From SM1-73 sp964588305 (lineage in GTDB: Bacteria; Zixibacteria; MSB-5A5; SM1-73): DNA of 29,237 nucleotides. This document shows, one piece after another, positions 1 to 7,842 of this stretch (position 1 is its first letter; every line of letters begins with the position of its first letter). A program made the translations under genes and the position numbers. The notes beneath the pieces are model-generated. The model did no database searches. It was not told the origin of the DNA and saw nothing but the letters and a program-made list of their open reading frames with translations. The stretch lies in the NCBI GenBank assembly GCA_964588305.1, contig CAZPOP010000031.1:1-29237 (forward strand), given 5' to 3'.

Positions 1-3
1 GTC

Positions 4-101
4 TCGTAGGTCAAGCATGGCGTAGCCTGCTTGACAAATCCTCTAACTTTCCCACCTCCACACCAGGAAAGCAAAATCGCCCCACCTTTGATTTATGGTG
101 A
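4..101 (+). repeat. ~95-bp direct repeat, copy 1
   Basis: This segment recurs at 3118-3210 in the same orientation with only a few substitutions and two small gaps. Both copies begin TCGTAGGTCAAGCATGGCG and end ATGGTGA. Near its start the copy has an inverted repeat, GTCAAGCA / TGCTTGAC, around a 10-nt loop. The two copies bracket the restriction-modification genes. The window starts three bases before the repeat, so its true left edge is unknown. Confidence 0.9.
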
Positions 102-103
102 GG

Positions 104-189
104 GACTTGTCCTGAGCGAAGCCGAAGGACTTGTCCTGCCTGTCCTGAGGTACCGAAGGAAGCGACTCGTCCTGAGCGGAGTCGAAGGA
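104..189. repeat. Three tandem copies of a CCTGAGC..GTCGAAGGA repeat
   Basis: Three imperfect units of about 25-30 bp follow each other at 104-130, 130-160 and 165-189. Each has the core GTCCTGAG and ends in CCGAAGGA or TCGAAGGA. Related palindromic units occur near 3500, 11058, 11111 and 28350. They resemble the small dispersed palindromic repeats that are abundant in many uncultured bacterial genomes. No coding function is seen. The rest of 1-388 holds only the direct repeat and a possible promoter. Confidence 0.8.
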
Positions 190-208
190 AGTCGAACCGT
201 AAAATAAC

Positions 209-235
209 TTGACATTGGAGAGTGTTAGCTATAAA
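209..235 (+). promoter_or_regulatory. Candidate sigma70 promoter for the R-M operon
   Basis: TTGACA at 209-214 is followed by TATAAA at 230-235 with a 15-nt spacer, which is slightly short. It would start a transcript about 145 nt ahead of the methyltransferase start. It is supported only by match to consensus and position. Confidence 0.4.
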
Positions 236-388
236 TTCACTTCTTGATTCACATATTCAAGGCAGAGAAATTAGACAAGATTTACGTTGGAGTATTATCT
301 GGAAGCGAATCCAAAAAGTGGGTTTATGTGGAAACCATATAAACAGTAGTTGCGCAGCCAATCGCATGATGAGGATTCAGGCGCATAA

Positions 389-1852
389 ATGACCCGTCCT
401 ACAAAATCACCTGCTACTCGATCCGAGCCATCGAATTTCAATGGAGTTTCCCCAGTTATGGCATCTGAAGCGCTCGGCCACATTGAAGAGTTGAATCGCA
501 AAGCCGAAGCACATTGGGCAGACAGGCTTCAGGTTGACAACTCTCTCACTCGCTCGCTGGTGAGCTTTCAAGCCAACAAAGGCAGGGCCGTTTATCGTTG
601 GTTCAAATACAAAGAAGCATTTTCTGCCGGCCTAGTTGAGCATTTGTTGCACAAATATCGAATCACAAGAGGAACATTGCTCGACCCATTCGCGGGCACC
701 GGGACGGCTTTGTTTGTGGCGGGTGGAATCGGGATGAAGGCCGAAGGTATCGAACTCCTTCCGCTCGGCCAAACCGTCATCGCAACCAAGCAACTTATTG
801 ATTGGAACTTGAAGGATGCGGATGTCGCACGGCTTGCGTCTTGGGGTAATGAGCGTCCGTGGCGAAGTTGCAAGGACGTGAAGCCTATAAAGGAACTCAG
901 GATTACACGCGGAGCGTATCCGGCAGAGACGCTTGCGGCCATGGAGCGATTTCTCGCAGCGTCAGAACAAGAGGGAGAACGAGTGAAGACCGTCCTGCTC
1001 TTTGCCTTGCTGTGCATTCTCGAGAGCATCAGCCACACGCGAAAGGACGGACAGTATTTGCGATGGGACTATCGCTCTGGCCGACGCCAAGGGAAGAAGA
1101 TTTTCGACAAGGGTAAGATTTTGACTTTCGACAAAGCCATTACTGACAAGCTGCACGAGATAGTAACCGACTTGCGTTCTGCCGATATTCCCGAAGATTT
1201 GTTTGCCACGATTCGCTCGAAGGCTACTGTCAAATTGCACGCCGGTTCATGTTTTGCCATCCTGCAAAACCTCAAAGCTGAGTCCTACGACGGCGTGATA
1301 ACCTCCCCACCGTACTGCAATCGCTACGACTATACGCGCACCTACGCCCTGGAACTCGCTCTCCTCGGGGTTGACGAAGAAGGATTGCTCACACTAAGAC
1401 AAGGAATGTTGAGTTGCACGGTGGAAAACCGAGCCAAGGACCTTCTGGCACTAAATCCACAATGGAAACCAGCCATTGCCGCCGCCGCCGCGCAATCGCT
1501 TTTGCAAAGCATCCTTGCCTACTTGGATTCCCAGAAGGAACTCAACTTGCTCAACAATAACGGAATCCCTCGGATGGTGCGCGGATACTTCTACGAAATG
1601 GCGTGCGTCATTTTCGAGTTAGCGCGAGTGCTAAAGCGAGGAGCGCCGCTTATCATGGTCAACGACAATGTACGATACGCTGGAGCAAGCATCTCCGTGG
1701 ATCTCCTCCTCTCGGAAATTGCCGAGCAATTGGGCTTCAAAGCAGAGGAGATTCTTGTTCTGCCGAATGGGAAGGGGAACAGCAGTCAGCAAATGGGAGC
1801 ACATGGTCGCCAAGTGCTACGTAAATGTGTGTATATCTGGAGAAAGAAATAG
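389..1852 (+). CDS. Type II DNA methyltransferase, probably N4-cytosine (AvaI/BsoBI R-M partner)
   Basis: This 487-residue protein has the two hallmark motifs of amino-methyltransferases: the AdoMet-binding DPFAGTGT at residues 99-106 (motif I) and the catalytic TSPPY at 305-309 (motif IV). SPPY, rather than DPPY, is typical of N4-cytosine methylation. Motif I comes before motif IV, which excludes the beta-class order. The length is close to that of known AvaI-type methylases (about 480 residues). The stop codon is 3 nt from the start of an AvaI/BsoBI-like endonuclease, so it most likely methylates a cytosine in that enzyme's site, by family precedent CYCGRG. The specificity is inference. The ATG at 389 has only a weak ribosome-binding site. 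An internal ATG at 458 is an alternative start, but it too lacks a good site. Confidence 0.88.
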   Translation: MTRPTKSPATRSEPSNFNGVSPVMASEALGHIEELNRKAEAHWADRLQVDNSLTRSLVSFQANKGRAVYRWFKYKEAFSAGLVEHLLHKYRITRGTLLDPFAGTGTALFVAGGIGMKAEGIELLPLGQTVIATKQLIDWNLKDADVARLASWGNERPWRSCKDVKPIKELRITRGAYPAETLAAMERFLAASEQEGERVKTVLLFALLCILESISHTRKDGQYLRWDYRSGRRQGKKIFDKGKILTFDKAITDKLHEIVTDLRSADIPEDLFATIRSKATVKLHAGSCFAILQNLKAESYDGVITSPPYCNRYDYTRTYALELALLGVDEEGLLTLRQGMLSCTVENRAKDLLALNPQWKPAIAAAAAQSLLQSILAYLDSQKELNLLNNNGIPRMVRGYFYEMACVIFELARVLKRGAPLIMVNDNVRYAGASISVDLLLSEIAEQLGFKAEEILVLPNGKGNSSQQMGAHGRQVLRKCVYIWRKK

Positions 1853-1855
1853 CAA

Positions 1856-2809
1856 ATGGCGAAGCCATATCTCCGACACCTCAAATCCAGTAAAAGCCTC
1901 GAGACAACCTATGAGGCGGTTCGGGCTGGTTTTGTCGCTCTTGCCCTGGAAAAGAATCGGCGCGCGACCCCGTTTGTCGCTCAGGCGCGAGCATTGAAGG
2001 CGGCAGCCAGCAAAGCCAAATCGCCCTCAGCCTTGCGTAGGATTCCAGAGATTCAGCCTGCCTTGCTTGCAGCGGCTGGGGTATCCGATAAAGCCACAAA
2101 CCATTTGCAGATTTCGGACAAGCGCGAGACCGTTGACGGTCTCATCAAGAACTATCTCGAACCGGCGGGTGTGAACTTCGTCGAGGAGCTTGTCTTTCGC
2201 TTTCTCTTGACTCGCGGCGACACGCTTGGCGGTTCGATGAGGAACATCGGCGGCTTCATGGCGGAGAAGAAACTCACGCGAGCCATCGTTGCCTATCTCA
2301 AACTTGCCAAGCAAAAGTGCCGGTGGCTTCGCCGGGACACCAACACCTGGGCTGAACTGCCGGAGGATGACGCCGATGTGGAGTTGTCTTTGCGCGGCCT
2401 CTGCTGGGATACCGGTAAAGGTCCGAGAACACTTCTTTACAACGTGACCGTCCCGTTGTTCCGAAATAACGTGGACTTATCGCTGTTCACCTGTGCTGCA
2501 GAAGACGTGACGCGCGAAATAATCAAAACCCCGTCCGCTTACATAGCGCTTGGCGAACTCAAAGGGGGCATTGATCCAGCGGGAGCTGATGAACACTGGA
2601 AGACGGCTCGTACCGCGCTCAACCGAATTCACGAGGCATTTTCAAAGAAGAAACTCAGGCCTCACACTTTCTTTATCGGAGCAGCCATTGAAACCAAGAT
2701 GGCTGCGGAGATTTGGCAAATGCTCAAGCGAGGCTATCTGGAGAACGCCGCAAACCTCACCGACGAAGATCAAATTGCGTCCATTACGAGTTGGATTTGC
2801 TCATTATGA
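1856..2809 (+). CDS. Type II restriction endonuclease, AvaI/BsoBI family
   Basis: The protein is 317 residues, against about 320 for BsoBI. Its most telling segment is ELKGGIDPAGADEHWKTA at residues 234-251, the PD-(D/E)xK catalytic stretch as I recall it from AvaI and BsoBI. Candidate catalytic residues are D207, E234 and K236. H247 lies 13 residues after the Glu, the same spacing as His253 after Glu240 in BsoBI. A conserved-looking GGSMRNIGG lies at 125-133. The family cuts CYCGRG; recognition of that site here is inferred. It is translated right behind the methyltransferase (3-nt gap), so the pair probably forms one transcript. No controller (C) protein gene is seen. The stop codon is 22 nt before an attC-like hairpin, the spacing expected at the end of an integron gene cassette. 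Confidence 0.85.
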   Translation: MAKPYLRHLKSSKSLETTYEAVRAGFVALALEKNRRATPFVAQARALKAAASKAKSPSALRRIPEIQPALLAAAGVSDKATNHLQISDKRETVDGLIKNYLEPAGVNFVEELVFRFLLTRGDTLGGSMRNIGGFMAEKKLTRAIVAYLKLAKQKCRWLRRDTNTWAELPEDDADVELSLRGLCWDTGKGPRTLLYNVTVPLFRNNVDLSLFTCAAEDVTREIIKTPSAYIALGELKGGIDPAGADEHWKTARTALNRIHEAFSKKKLRPHTFFIGAAIETKMAAEIWQMLKRGYLENAANLTDEDQIASITSWICSL

Positions 2810-2831
2810 GTCACGATAGGGACACATGCCA

Positions 2832-2890
2832 TGCCCAATAACCGGTTGCAGCGGACGGCGTTCCGCCGCCACTGATCTGAAACGTTATCT
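2832..2890 (+). other. attC-like recombination site (imperfect hairpin)
   Basis: This 59-bp segment folds as an imperfect hairpin. ATAAC (2838-2842) pairs with GTTAT (2884-2888). After an unpaired AAAC region, C2843-G2851 pairs with C2872-G2879. An inner stem of GG and CGGCG pairs with CGCCG and CC around a TTC loop. G2848 and A2855 are unpaired on the same arm, like the extrahelical bases of attC sites. Length, layout and the GCGGACG...CCGCC core resemble integron attC sites. The outer boxes are degenerate: GTTATCT against the consensus GTTRRRY. It lies just after the endonuclease stop. No integrase is in the window, so activity is unproven. Confidence 0.5.
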
Positions 2891-2912
2891 CGCGAAAACG
2901 GAGGCAACTAAA

Positions 2913-3050
2913 ATGACAGAAGTAAGAGGAAGCGGGATCAAGAAGAGGTGGGGATGCTTCTGGATCGTGCTATTCATTTTGTTATTTTTGGGTACCGTTC
3001 TAGCAGTCAAAATGGGCATCATCAATCCCAGTGAGATTTTTCATCCATGA
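2913..3050 (+). CDS. Small single-pass membrane protein, 45 residues
   Basis: The ATG at 2913 is preceded by GGAGG seven bases upstream (2900-2904), so it is a better start than the ATG at 2826, whose reading frame would run through the attC-like hairpin. The peptide has a short basic N-terminus (about residues 5-12), a hydrophobic helix at about 14-34 (rich in W, F, I, L and V) and a short polar tail. No family is recognised. It follows the restriction-modification pair and its hairpin inside the direct-repeat bracket, so it may be a passenger of the same module. A role in defence is only a guess from position. Confidence 0.5.
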   Translation: MTEVRGSGIKKRWGCFWIVLFILLFLGTVLAVKMGIINPSEIFHP

Positions 3051-3117
3051 GGGTGCTGACCTTCATCCCATAGAACGACAGGACTACGCGTCTCGAAGTC
3101 TCGTTCCTTAAACCAGA

Positions 3118-3210
3118 TCGTAGGTCAAGCATGGCGTAGCCTACTTGACAAATCCTCTTATTTCCCACCTCCACGCCAGGAAAGCAAAATCACCCCACTT
3201 TTGATGGTGA
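3118..3210 (+). repeat. ~95-bp direct repeat, copy 2
   Basis: This is the second copy of the repeat at 4-101. The inverted repeat inside is slightly decayed (GTCAAG / CTTGAC). It marks the right edge of the 3.1-kb block holding the methyltransferase, endonuclease, attC-like hairpin and small membrane protein. Confidence 0.9.
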
Positions 3211-3824
3211 TTGTGATAGCGCGCATGTATATGGGAGACCAAACACGAGGTCACCCCATCACCCCGGTTGGCCCGGTCTGCCCTCCATAGGCGGGTAAAC
3301 TTGCCGGACCGGGTATATACCATTTTGCCGGAAAGGATATTCGATATGAACGGTCTGATTGATGCTAACCCTGAGTCTGATCGAAGCAATGTGGGTCGGG
3401 CTCTCCCGCCAAAGGCGGGGCTGCCCGACAACCGAACTCCTTAAACGTCCGACAGAAGCGTCGGACGTTACAGTTTCTGTAGCGCCCGACCTTTGTTTAC
3501 CCTGAGCATAGTCGAAGGGTGTCGGGCGTAGATCTCTTTTCTTACCCATTTTCAATAGGTCCGTGTTTTCTGTATCACATACTTTTCGGACGAACCCAAA
3601 AATTAAAAAAATAAACACAAGAAAGGCAAGAAACGCATATAGCTTTCTTTCATATTCATTTGTGCTGTTTCAACTTAAGAAAAAGAATAGATGACTGAAG
3701 AAATTTTTCGAGAGACACAAGAAAGGCAAGAAACACAAGAAACGCAGCCTGTCAATCCCAGCGTTGGTGAAAGTGGGGCTTTTTTACTTCTTACTTTTCA
3801 CTCTTCGCTGTAAACTCTCAAGTC
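3211..3824. repeat. Gene-free repeat field with nested palindromes
   Basis: No credible gene is seen here. There are three strong inverted repeats. GTCGGGC / GCCCGAC (3395-3401, 3423-3429) encloses CCCGCC-AAA-GGCGGG. AACGTCCGAC / GTCGGACGTT (3444-3453, 3460-3469) has a 6-nt loop. CGCCCGAC / GTCGGGCG (3483-3490, 3521-3528) encloses a CCTGAGC..GTCGAAGG unit. Near 3617 and 3714 the words ACACAAGAAAGGCAAGAAAC recur as direct repeats. No T-run follows the hairpins closely enough to call a terminator with confidence. Confidence 0.75.
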
Positions 3825-5309
3825 TTAATAAATGTATCTGGCGATGTCTAAGTTGTACTGGTGAGGGTCGATGGTTTTGAGGATAGTTCGTTTGTGTTTT
3901 CCGGTACTCTCGTCCATTCCGGTCAAATCTACCAGCTCGATTCTGTCTCTTTTTCCGGCCTTGTCGGCGATTATCGCCACCTCGGGGCGGGAAAGCTCAT
4001 CCGGATTGGATTTCATCACCACTCCCACTTCCCCGCTGTCGAGCAACACTACCGAGCCTACCGGATATATCCCCAGCATATTTACGAAGACTTTCAAAAG
4101 GACCGGGTCGAAGCTCTTTCCCGACTGATCCATCATGTTTTTCAAAGCCACATCCGCAGTCAATGGTATCTTGGCGTACACTCTTCCGGAGGTCATGGAG
4201 TCGTAAACGTCCGCAATGGTGACGATTCGCGTGTAGAGATTCAAATCCTTCTTAAGGGAAAGATGGGGATAACCGGACAAATCCTGTTTTAAATGATGCT
4301 CGAATGCCACTACCATGGCCCGAAGAGAAAACTTGTCCAGGGCCCGTCTGGACAGAAGTGCCTTCACTCCCAGGACCGGATGTTTTCGCATCTGTTTCCA
4401 CTCATCATCATCCAGTTCCTTGGGCTTGTTGAGTATCTCTAATGGAATTCTCACCTTTCCGATGTCGTGAAAGAGTGCCGCATAACCCAGTTCGCTTAAG
4501 TTCTTCTTCGAAAGTCCCAGCCTACCTCCTAACGCCACCGATAGAATGCAGACGTTCACCGAGTGCGCAAAGGTATACTCGTCAAAGCTCTTTATGGCGG
4601 TCAGGCTCATGAGGTTGGTATCGTCGTGAATAAGTTGATCGATCAGAAACTGAATAGCCCTCTTGCTCTTTACCGTGTTAATGCTTCTTCCGGTTTTGGC
4701 CGACTCCACCGTCTCCTGGGCTACGGAGATGGTCTTAAAGAATCTCTTCTTGGCAACCTTCTTTCTGTTTTCCACGGAGGCCTGATCCCCCGTGTCCCAC
4801 TCTTCGGCAAACTTTTCCAGTTTGATATGTCGGACGCCCAAATCCGCTATTCTCCTCTCCAGCCTCCCGAAAACGTCCTCGCAATCGTGGTTAGCGTGCG
4901 CAAGCAGAAAGACGGTCTCGTCCAATTCCTCCTTGGTCACCTCAGAGTCCACGGTCAACCCTTCAAATTGAAACTTTCTAAAAACCTCCAGGATGAACCT
5001 GCTGGACAGATACCCTTCAAAGCTGAACTTCAATCTGGTCTCATTCAAGAACAAGTAACCTTCCTTGGAGTTCAAAATGATTCTCTCTTCCTTTTCCAAG
5101 AAGCTCTTGACCAGATCGAACAAGTTCTCGCTTTGTTTCACATAGGTTAGGTTGGACCGCTCATATAACTGTGCGGTTTTTATGGAGGCATAGAGTTGAT
5201 AGGCTAAGTCTCGCCCCTGCTCCAAGAGATAAAGCTGGGAACCCTTGGATGAACCTTTCTGGGCGGGACCTCCCGATGACTTTGCTGTGGTCACGTCTGG
5301 GAATGCCAA
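3825..5309 (-). CDS. HD-GYP domain protein, probable cyclic-di-GMP phosphodiesterase
   Basis: The C-terminal half is an HD-GYP domain with its metal-ligand set in order: H249, HD at 281-282, H310, HH at 338-339 and D367 (numbered from the chosen start). The signature is DLSGYP in place of the usual DGxGYP, a mild divergence. Such enzymes hydrolyse cyclic-di-GMP. No membrane segment is seen, so it is likely cytosolic. Residues ~25-140 resemble the N-terminus of the HEAT-repeat protein encoded just upstream, and a C-terminal ~100-residue region follows the HD-GYP core. I chose the TTG at 5309 (494 residues) because AAAGGAGG lies 4 nt upstream and it leaves a 28-nt gap to the upstream gene. An ATG at 5399 gives 524 residues but overlaps that gene by 62 nt and has no clear ribosome-binding site. 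Confidence 0.88.
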   Translation of the reverse strand: MAFPDVTTAKSSGGPAQKGSSKGSQLYLLEQGRDLAYQLYASIKTAQLYERSNLTYVKQSENLFDLVKSFLEKEERIILNSKEGYLFLNETRLKFSFEGYLSSRFILEVFRKFQFEGLTVDSEVTKEELDETVFLLAHANHDCEDVFGRLERRIADLGVRHIKLEKFAEEWDTGDQASVENRKKVAKKRFFKTISVAQETVESAKTGRSINTVKSKRAIQFLIDQLIHDDTNLMSLTAIKSFDEYTFAHSVNVCILSVALGGRLGLSKKNLSELGYAALFHDIGKVRIPLEILNKPKELDDDEWKQMRKHPVLGVKALLSRRALDKFSLRAMVVAFEHHLKQDLSGYPHLSLKKDLNLYTRIVTIADVYDSMTSGRVYAKIPLTADVALKNMMDQSGKSFDPVLLKVFVNMLGIYPVGSVVLLDSGEVGVVMKSNPDELSRPEVAIIADKAGKRDRIELVDLTGMDESTGKHKRTILKTIDPHQYNLDIARYIY

Positions 5310-5337
5310 ATTGCCTCCTTTAGGCTGAACCCTTAAG

Positions 5338-7101
5338 TTATGTGGTTCCTCCCTCTTCCTTTTCTCGAATGGGCCTGGAATCGAGCCTCCGTAAAGCACG
5401 CTGGCCCGCTTGTCTGACTACCTTGTTTCTCTTCCGGGACAATTCCTTAAGGGCTTGGTCTGCTTTTTGGGTCTCTATCAGGGCCAAAGCTCTTATGGCA
5501 AATATCCGAGTCTCGTTGTGTTTATCTCTTTTCAGCCACCTCCGTGTATTGATTAGCTCTCTCAACAAAGGAACGACGTCATCCTCTCCCACTATGGCCA
5601 AGGATTCAAGCAACTGCTTTTTCTCCTCTGAGGTTGTGTCTATGAACTCGTCGGATTCGATGATTTCACTTAGAGCTGGAAGGCTTCCTTTTTCCTTTCT
5701 TTGAGCCAATCCCCGGCAAGCCAAGATGCGAATTCCTTTGTCCGGGTCATCCAGGGCTGAGGCCAAAAGAGCTCCCGCTTCTTTTCCCTGAATTTTGGTC
5801 AGGGAAACCATGACCTCTCTTCTCACCCTCAAGTCGGAATGATTTACGATTTTCTTCAGAAACCTCACCCCCTCTTCCTTTCCGATTCTTCCCAGCACCA
5901 AGGCCACGTTTCTGGCCACGTACCAGAGCAAATCGGTCACCCCTTCTCCCACAATCGCAACATGATCTTTTCCCGCCTCCTCCAGAACCTCGCAGACCAT
6001 TCCGCGGGCAGAAGAATCCTTCAGATCCCTCAGCATATGAAGGATAGGAGAAATGGAATTCCAGTGTAAGGAGAGCAGATACTCCTTGGCTTGGGAAAGA
6101 TCAAGGGTCTCCTTTTCATTCAACACCGACCCCACTCTTTTGATCTTCTCCTCCTCCCCGGCTTGATCTATTGCTCTTTTGATCCGCTGCGCCTTCCTTT
6201 GGCTCTCGCGACCCGCCTGCACAAAAGTGCCCAGATGAGTATCCTGAAATTCTTTCAGCCGCTGGATTATCTTAGCCGCAGAGTCGAACGCCCCCACATT
6301 TACCAGCGAGTCCAGGACGCTTTCGATCCTTTCCACAAGCTCATCGAATTCCAGAAGATTCTTTTCCGTGATCAAGATTTCGCCAAGAATGCCAAAAAAA
6401 TCATCCACCAATCCAGAGGTTTCATCTGTTTTGAGGAGCTTATGAATCACCTCTATGTCCTGAGGGGAGAATTCTTTCAGCTTTTCCAGAAGTCTCCTTG
6501 TCTGATCCTCCTTTTCACGGGCTTTTTGTTCCGGCAGGAGTTCTACGGCATCGGAAAAGGCTATCTCCGAATGAAAGAGTCGGTCGAAATCCCAATTGTC
6601 CGGCACATCCTCGGCATTGGGAACGTCCACATCCAAAAGATCGTCCACCACTAAATACTTAATATGATCTATATCTTTCTCCCAAAGCAGGGTGACCAGA
6701 TCGTCCTCTAAGTCAGGGGATTTGAGAGAAAGCTCGATCGTCTCCAAAAACTGGTTAAGCTCTTCCTGGTCAACTCCCTTGATAAAAATAAGCTCCCTGA
6801 CCCCATCCTTATGCAAAGCATAGGCCATTCCCTCTTCTCTATCGTGATCCTCATAAACCATCGTCTCTCGGTAAAGAAGCTGCGAGTGCCTGACCTCCAA
6901 TCTCAACTCCTCATAGGAATCGAGGAAGTCACGAAAACTCTGGTGCAGCTTTTTTTTGAATTCTTTGGGGATGGGGTTGTTTTTAGGATAGAGAAGAAGG
7001 GACTTTAAGGTCTTGACCAAAACCTGAACCAATATCTTGGCCGAATCAAATTCCTTTTGATCAAAGTCCTCGATCTCAGGCAGAAACTCCGCTTCGGACA
7101 C
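5338..7101 (-). CDS. HEAT-repeat protein paired with the HD-GYP gene
   Basis: This 587-residue soluble protein has an N-terminal region (about 19-135) with a YPKNNP...LLYR...GVRELIFIKGV pattern, a central charged helical part (about 180-335), and C-terminal HEAT/PBS-lyase-like repeats (about 340-575) with repeated A.(R)..LA..L.....G motifs. HEAT arrays bind protein partners, and no catalytic motif is seen. It starts with GTG at 7101, preceded by a GGGGTGA ribosome-binding site. It ends 28 nt before the HD-GYP start, so the two are probably one operon. Their N-termini look related, suggesting a shared input or docking domain in a signalling complex. The role is inferred. Confidence 0.8.
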   Translation of the reverse strand: MSEAEFLPEIEDFDQKEFDSAKILVQVLVKTLKSLLLYPKNNPIPKEFKKKLHQSFRDFLDSYEELRLEVRHSQLLYRETMVYEDHDREEGMAYALHKDGVRELIFIKGVDQEELNQFLETIELSLKSPDLEDDLVTLLWEKDIDHIKYLVVDDLLDVDVPNAEDVPDNWDFDRLFHSEIAFSDAVELLPEQKAREKEDQTRRLLEKLKEFSPQDIEVIHKLLKTDETSGLVDDFFGILGEILITEKNLLEFDELVERIESVLDSLVNVGAFDSAAKIIQRLKEFQDTHLGTFVQAGRESQRKAQRIKRAIDQAGEEEKIKRVGSVLNEKETLDLSQAKEYLLSLHWNSISPILHMLRDLKDSSARGMVCEVLEEAGKDHVAIVGEGVTDLLWYVARNVALVLGRIGKEEGVRFLKKIVNHSDLRVRREVMVSLTKIQGKEAGALLASALDDPDKGIRILACRGLAQRKEKGSLPALSEIIESDEFIDTTSEEKKQLLESLAIVGEDDVVPLLRELINTRRWLKRDKHNETRIFAIRALALIETQKADQALKELSRKRNKVVRQAGQRALRRLDSRPIREKEEGGTT

Positions 7102-7356
7102 AGTTCACCCCACGAGACGTAATCCTTTATTCTTATATTCTTATCGACGTGCCGGAGGCAAACATTACTTTTGGGCAACCAGAGCGGTCGGAGGAAATGG
7201 GGAGGAGGTATGTTGGACTTCCGGACTACGAAGCTTCAGATTTGTCACAATCACATTATCCGAAAACAGCCCGAGTTTGTGGGACGATGTGGGATCAGGC
7301 TTTTCAGAATTCACACCTTTTTTCTCGAGACGGCGATCTGGACCTGCAAGAATCTG

Positions 7357-7689
7357 TCAAATATGATCCAGCATTTCGTCTGCGATCTGTTCTGTTCTTT
7401 CCAAATCCTCTTGTGGAACCCAGATGGTCACCTCCACTGGAGAGGTGGTGCTATAACTTCCTAAAGTTATGGCTATATCATCCCCCTTGATAATGGAGGG
7501 TATCCCTTCCTTCTCCAAAGCCCCCTGAAGCATCTCCGCATAGAGTCTGGAGGGCAGGCTCCTGAAGGGAACATATTTTATTTCCTCGAAGGTTTCCTTC
7601 TCCAATTTATCAACCAGCTTAGCTCCACAATCCGGGCACTGCTTGATGTCATCTTTGTATTCATATTTGCAGTTAGGACAATAAGGCAT
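7357..7689 (-). CDS. Zinc-ribbon protein with DUF2007-like domain
   Basis: This 110-residue protein begins with a zinc ribbon, CPNC at residues 4-7 and CPDC at 18-21. A ferredoxin-like region typical of the DUF2007 / putative prokaryotic signal-transducing family follows (LQGALEKEGIPSIIKGDD at about 54-71, and VTIWVPQEDLERT at about 87-99). Molecular function is unknown for the family. The ATG at 7689 has AAGGAGAT six bases upstream. The frame stays open to 7785, but that extension only translates a palindromic repeat and has no ribosome-binding site. It reads in the same direction as murQ but is separated from it by a repeat element. Confidence 0.8.
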   Translation of the reverse strand: MPYCPNCKYEYKDDIKQCPDCGAKLVDKLEKETFEEIKYVPFRSLPSRLYAEMLQGALEKEGIPSIIKGDDIAITLGSYSTTSPVEVTIWVPQEDLERTEQIADEMLDHI

Positions 7690-7761
7690 GAAATCTCCTT
7701 CTTTTATTCTTCCGCAAGAATGAAATCCTGGCGCCCCGCCAAAGGGGGGGGGCTCACGGTT

Positions 7762-7823
7762 GTCATGCTGAGCGAAGCGAAGCATCTAATCTTAGATTCT
7801 TCGTCCTTCGGGCTCGGAATGAC
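7762..7823. repeat. REP-like palindromic element (GTCAT...ATGAC)
   Basis: The element begins GTCATGCTGAGCGAAGCGAAG and ends with GGCTCGGAATGAC. Its ends are reverse complementary (GTCAT / ATGAC, GAGC / GCTC, ATCT / AGAT), so it folds into one long imperfect hairpin. It fills most of the gap between murQ and the zinc-ribbon gene. It could stabilise or end the transcript, but no T-run is present. It is a different repeat family from the CCTGAGC..GTCGAAGG units. Confidence 0.75.
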
Positions 7824-7842
7824 CCAGCGCGTATGCCAATCT

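Noticed and set aside
4563..5150. 195-residue plus-strand frame opposite the HD-GYP gene
   Set aside because: It is a shadow of a gene with full HD-GYP ligands, and there is no ribosome-binding site or recognisable motif.
6218..6231. TGCAC-AAAA-GTGCC, one mismatch from the LexA box
   Set aside because: It lies inside the HEAT-repeat coding region with no promoter nearby, so it is probably chance.
7690..7785. N-terminal extension of the zinc-ribbon protein
   Set aside because: It translates a palindromic repeat (LRFAQHDN). A strong ribosome-binding site precedes the internal ATG at 7689.
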